Assembly (NCBI GenBank): GCA_028688145.1
Contig: JAQTYU010000007.1
Span: forward strand, 96,824-160,823
Direction of reading: 5' to 3'
Source: Thiotrichaceae bacterium
Lineage (GTDB): Bacteria; Pseudomonadota; Gammaproteobacteria; Beggiatoales; Beggiatoaceae
DNA: 64,000 bases
The position numbers and the translations under genes were made by a program. Positions 63,875 through 64,000 of the stretch are shown here, piece by piece. The notes under the pieces were generated by a model. That model saw only the letters and a program-made list of their open reading frames with translations. It made no database searches and was not told the origin of the DNA. The first letter of the stretch is position 1. Each line of letters opens with the position of its first letter.

Positions 63875-64000
63875 AGGAGTTACGCAGTTGGCGCAAAAGT
63901 AGCATCGAAAAGGGAATGAATCCGAAACGATGTGACGAATACGATTATATAAACTTTTTGGTTGCAGCTCAGAAAAGCTATAGCTGCCTTGAGGCAAGTC
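63875..64000 (+). mobile_element. Left end of a DDE-type IS running off the window
   Basis: AGGAGTTACGCAGTTG is the inverse of the IS right end at 51160, and the last 47 bases nearly match 50739-50787. The coding part lies outside the window. The rest of the 63618-64000 gap upstream shows no gene and probably contains the proA promoter. Confidence 0.6.

Overview
The window looks like chromosomal DNA of a gammaproteobacterium. The main evidence is the gene order tRNA-Tyr, tRNA-Gly, tRNA-Thr, tuf, tRNA-Trp, secE, nusG, rplKAJL, rpoBC, and the close similarity of GyrB, RpoB, UvrB, GlnE and ThiC to gammaproteobacterial forms. The AT-rich base composition, the heavy load of insertion-sequence debris, and the many hybrid sensor kinases, V4R proteins and a soluble [NiFe] hydrogenase suggest a sulfur-oxidising Thiotrichales member (Beggiatoa-like). 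That placement is inference; no search was run.

Layout. 1-10 kb: argE (cut by the edge), an Mla-like set (mlaC, STAS protein, ABC ATPase, ABC permease), a class III nucleotide cyclase, a cbiQ/cbiO pair without cbiM, and gyrB. 9.4-10.1 kb: IS and palindrome debris. 10.1-13.8 kb: an ankyrin protein, then an arsenic operon (arsR, arsP-type permease, mini-thioredoxin, acr3, arsC). 14-22 kb: glnE, an internally deleted IS, a DprE2/DprE1-like pair, a lipoprotein candidate, moeA and a gamma-carbonic anhydrase. 22.4-27.6 kb: a sensory locus with cheR, cheB, a REC-PAS-histidine kinase, then two tandem copies of a pair made of a stand-alone XylR_N/V4R sensor and a 63-residue protein. 28-31.5 kb: uup, a CbiX-like chelatase and trxB. 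31.9-45.7 kb: the transcription/translation block on the minus strand. 45.7-48.3 kb: two hydrogenase subunits and their maturation protease. 48.7-54 kb: a degenerate-GGDEF response regulator, a nest of IS remnants, and a PAS-rich hybrid kinase. 54-64 kb: uvrB, an aspartate aminotransferase, an unknown membrane protein, thiC, argJ, proA and the start of another IS.

The strongest candidate for something undescribed is the 22.4-27.6 kb locus. Its V4R proteins look like the aromatic-sensing domain of XylR/DmpR regulators, cut loose from the AAA+ and DNA-binding domains. Each is followed by its own tiny partner, and they sit next to chemotaxis-type methylation enzymes and a kinase. Also notable: a dispersed inverted-repeat family of about 120 bp at gene 3' ends (four copies plus half of a fifth), MITE-like palindromes, several scars of one IS5-type element, and a group 3b-like hydrogenase whose diaphorase genes are not adjacent.
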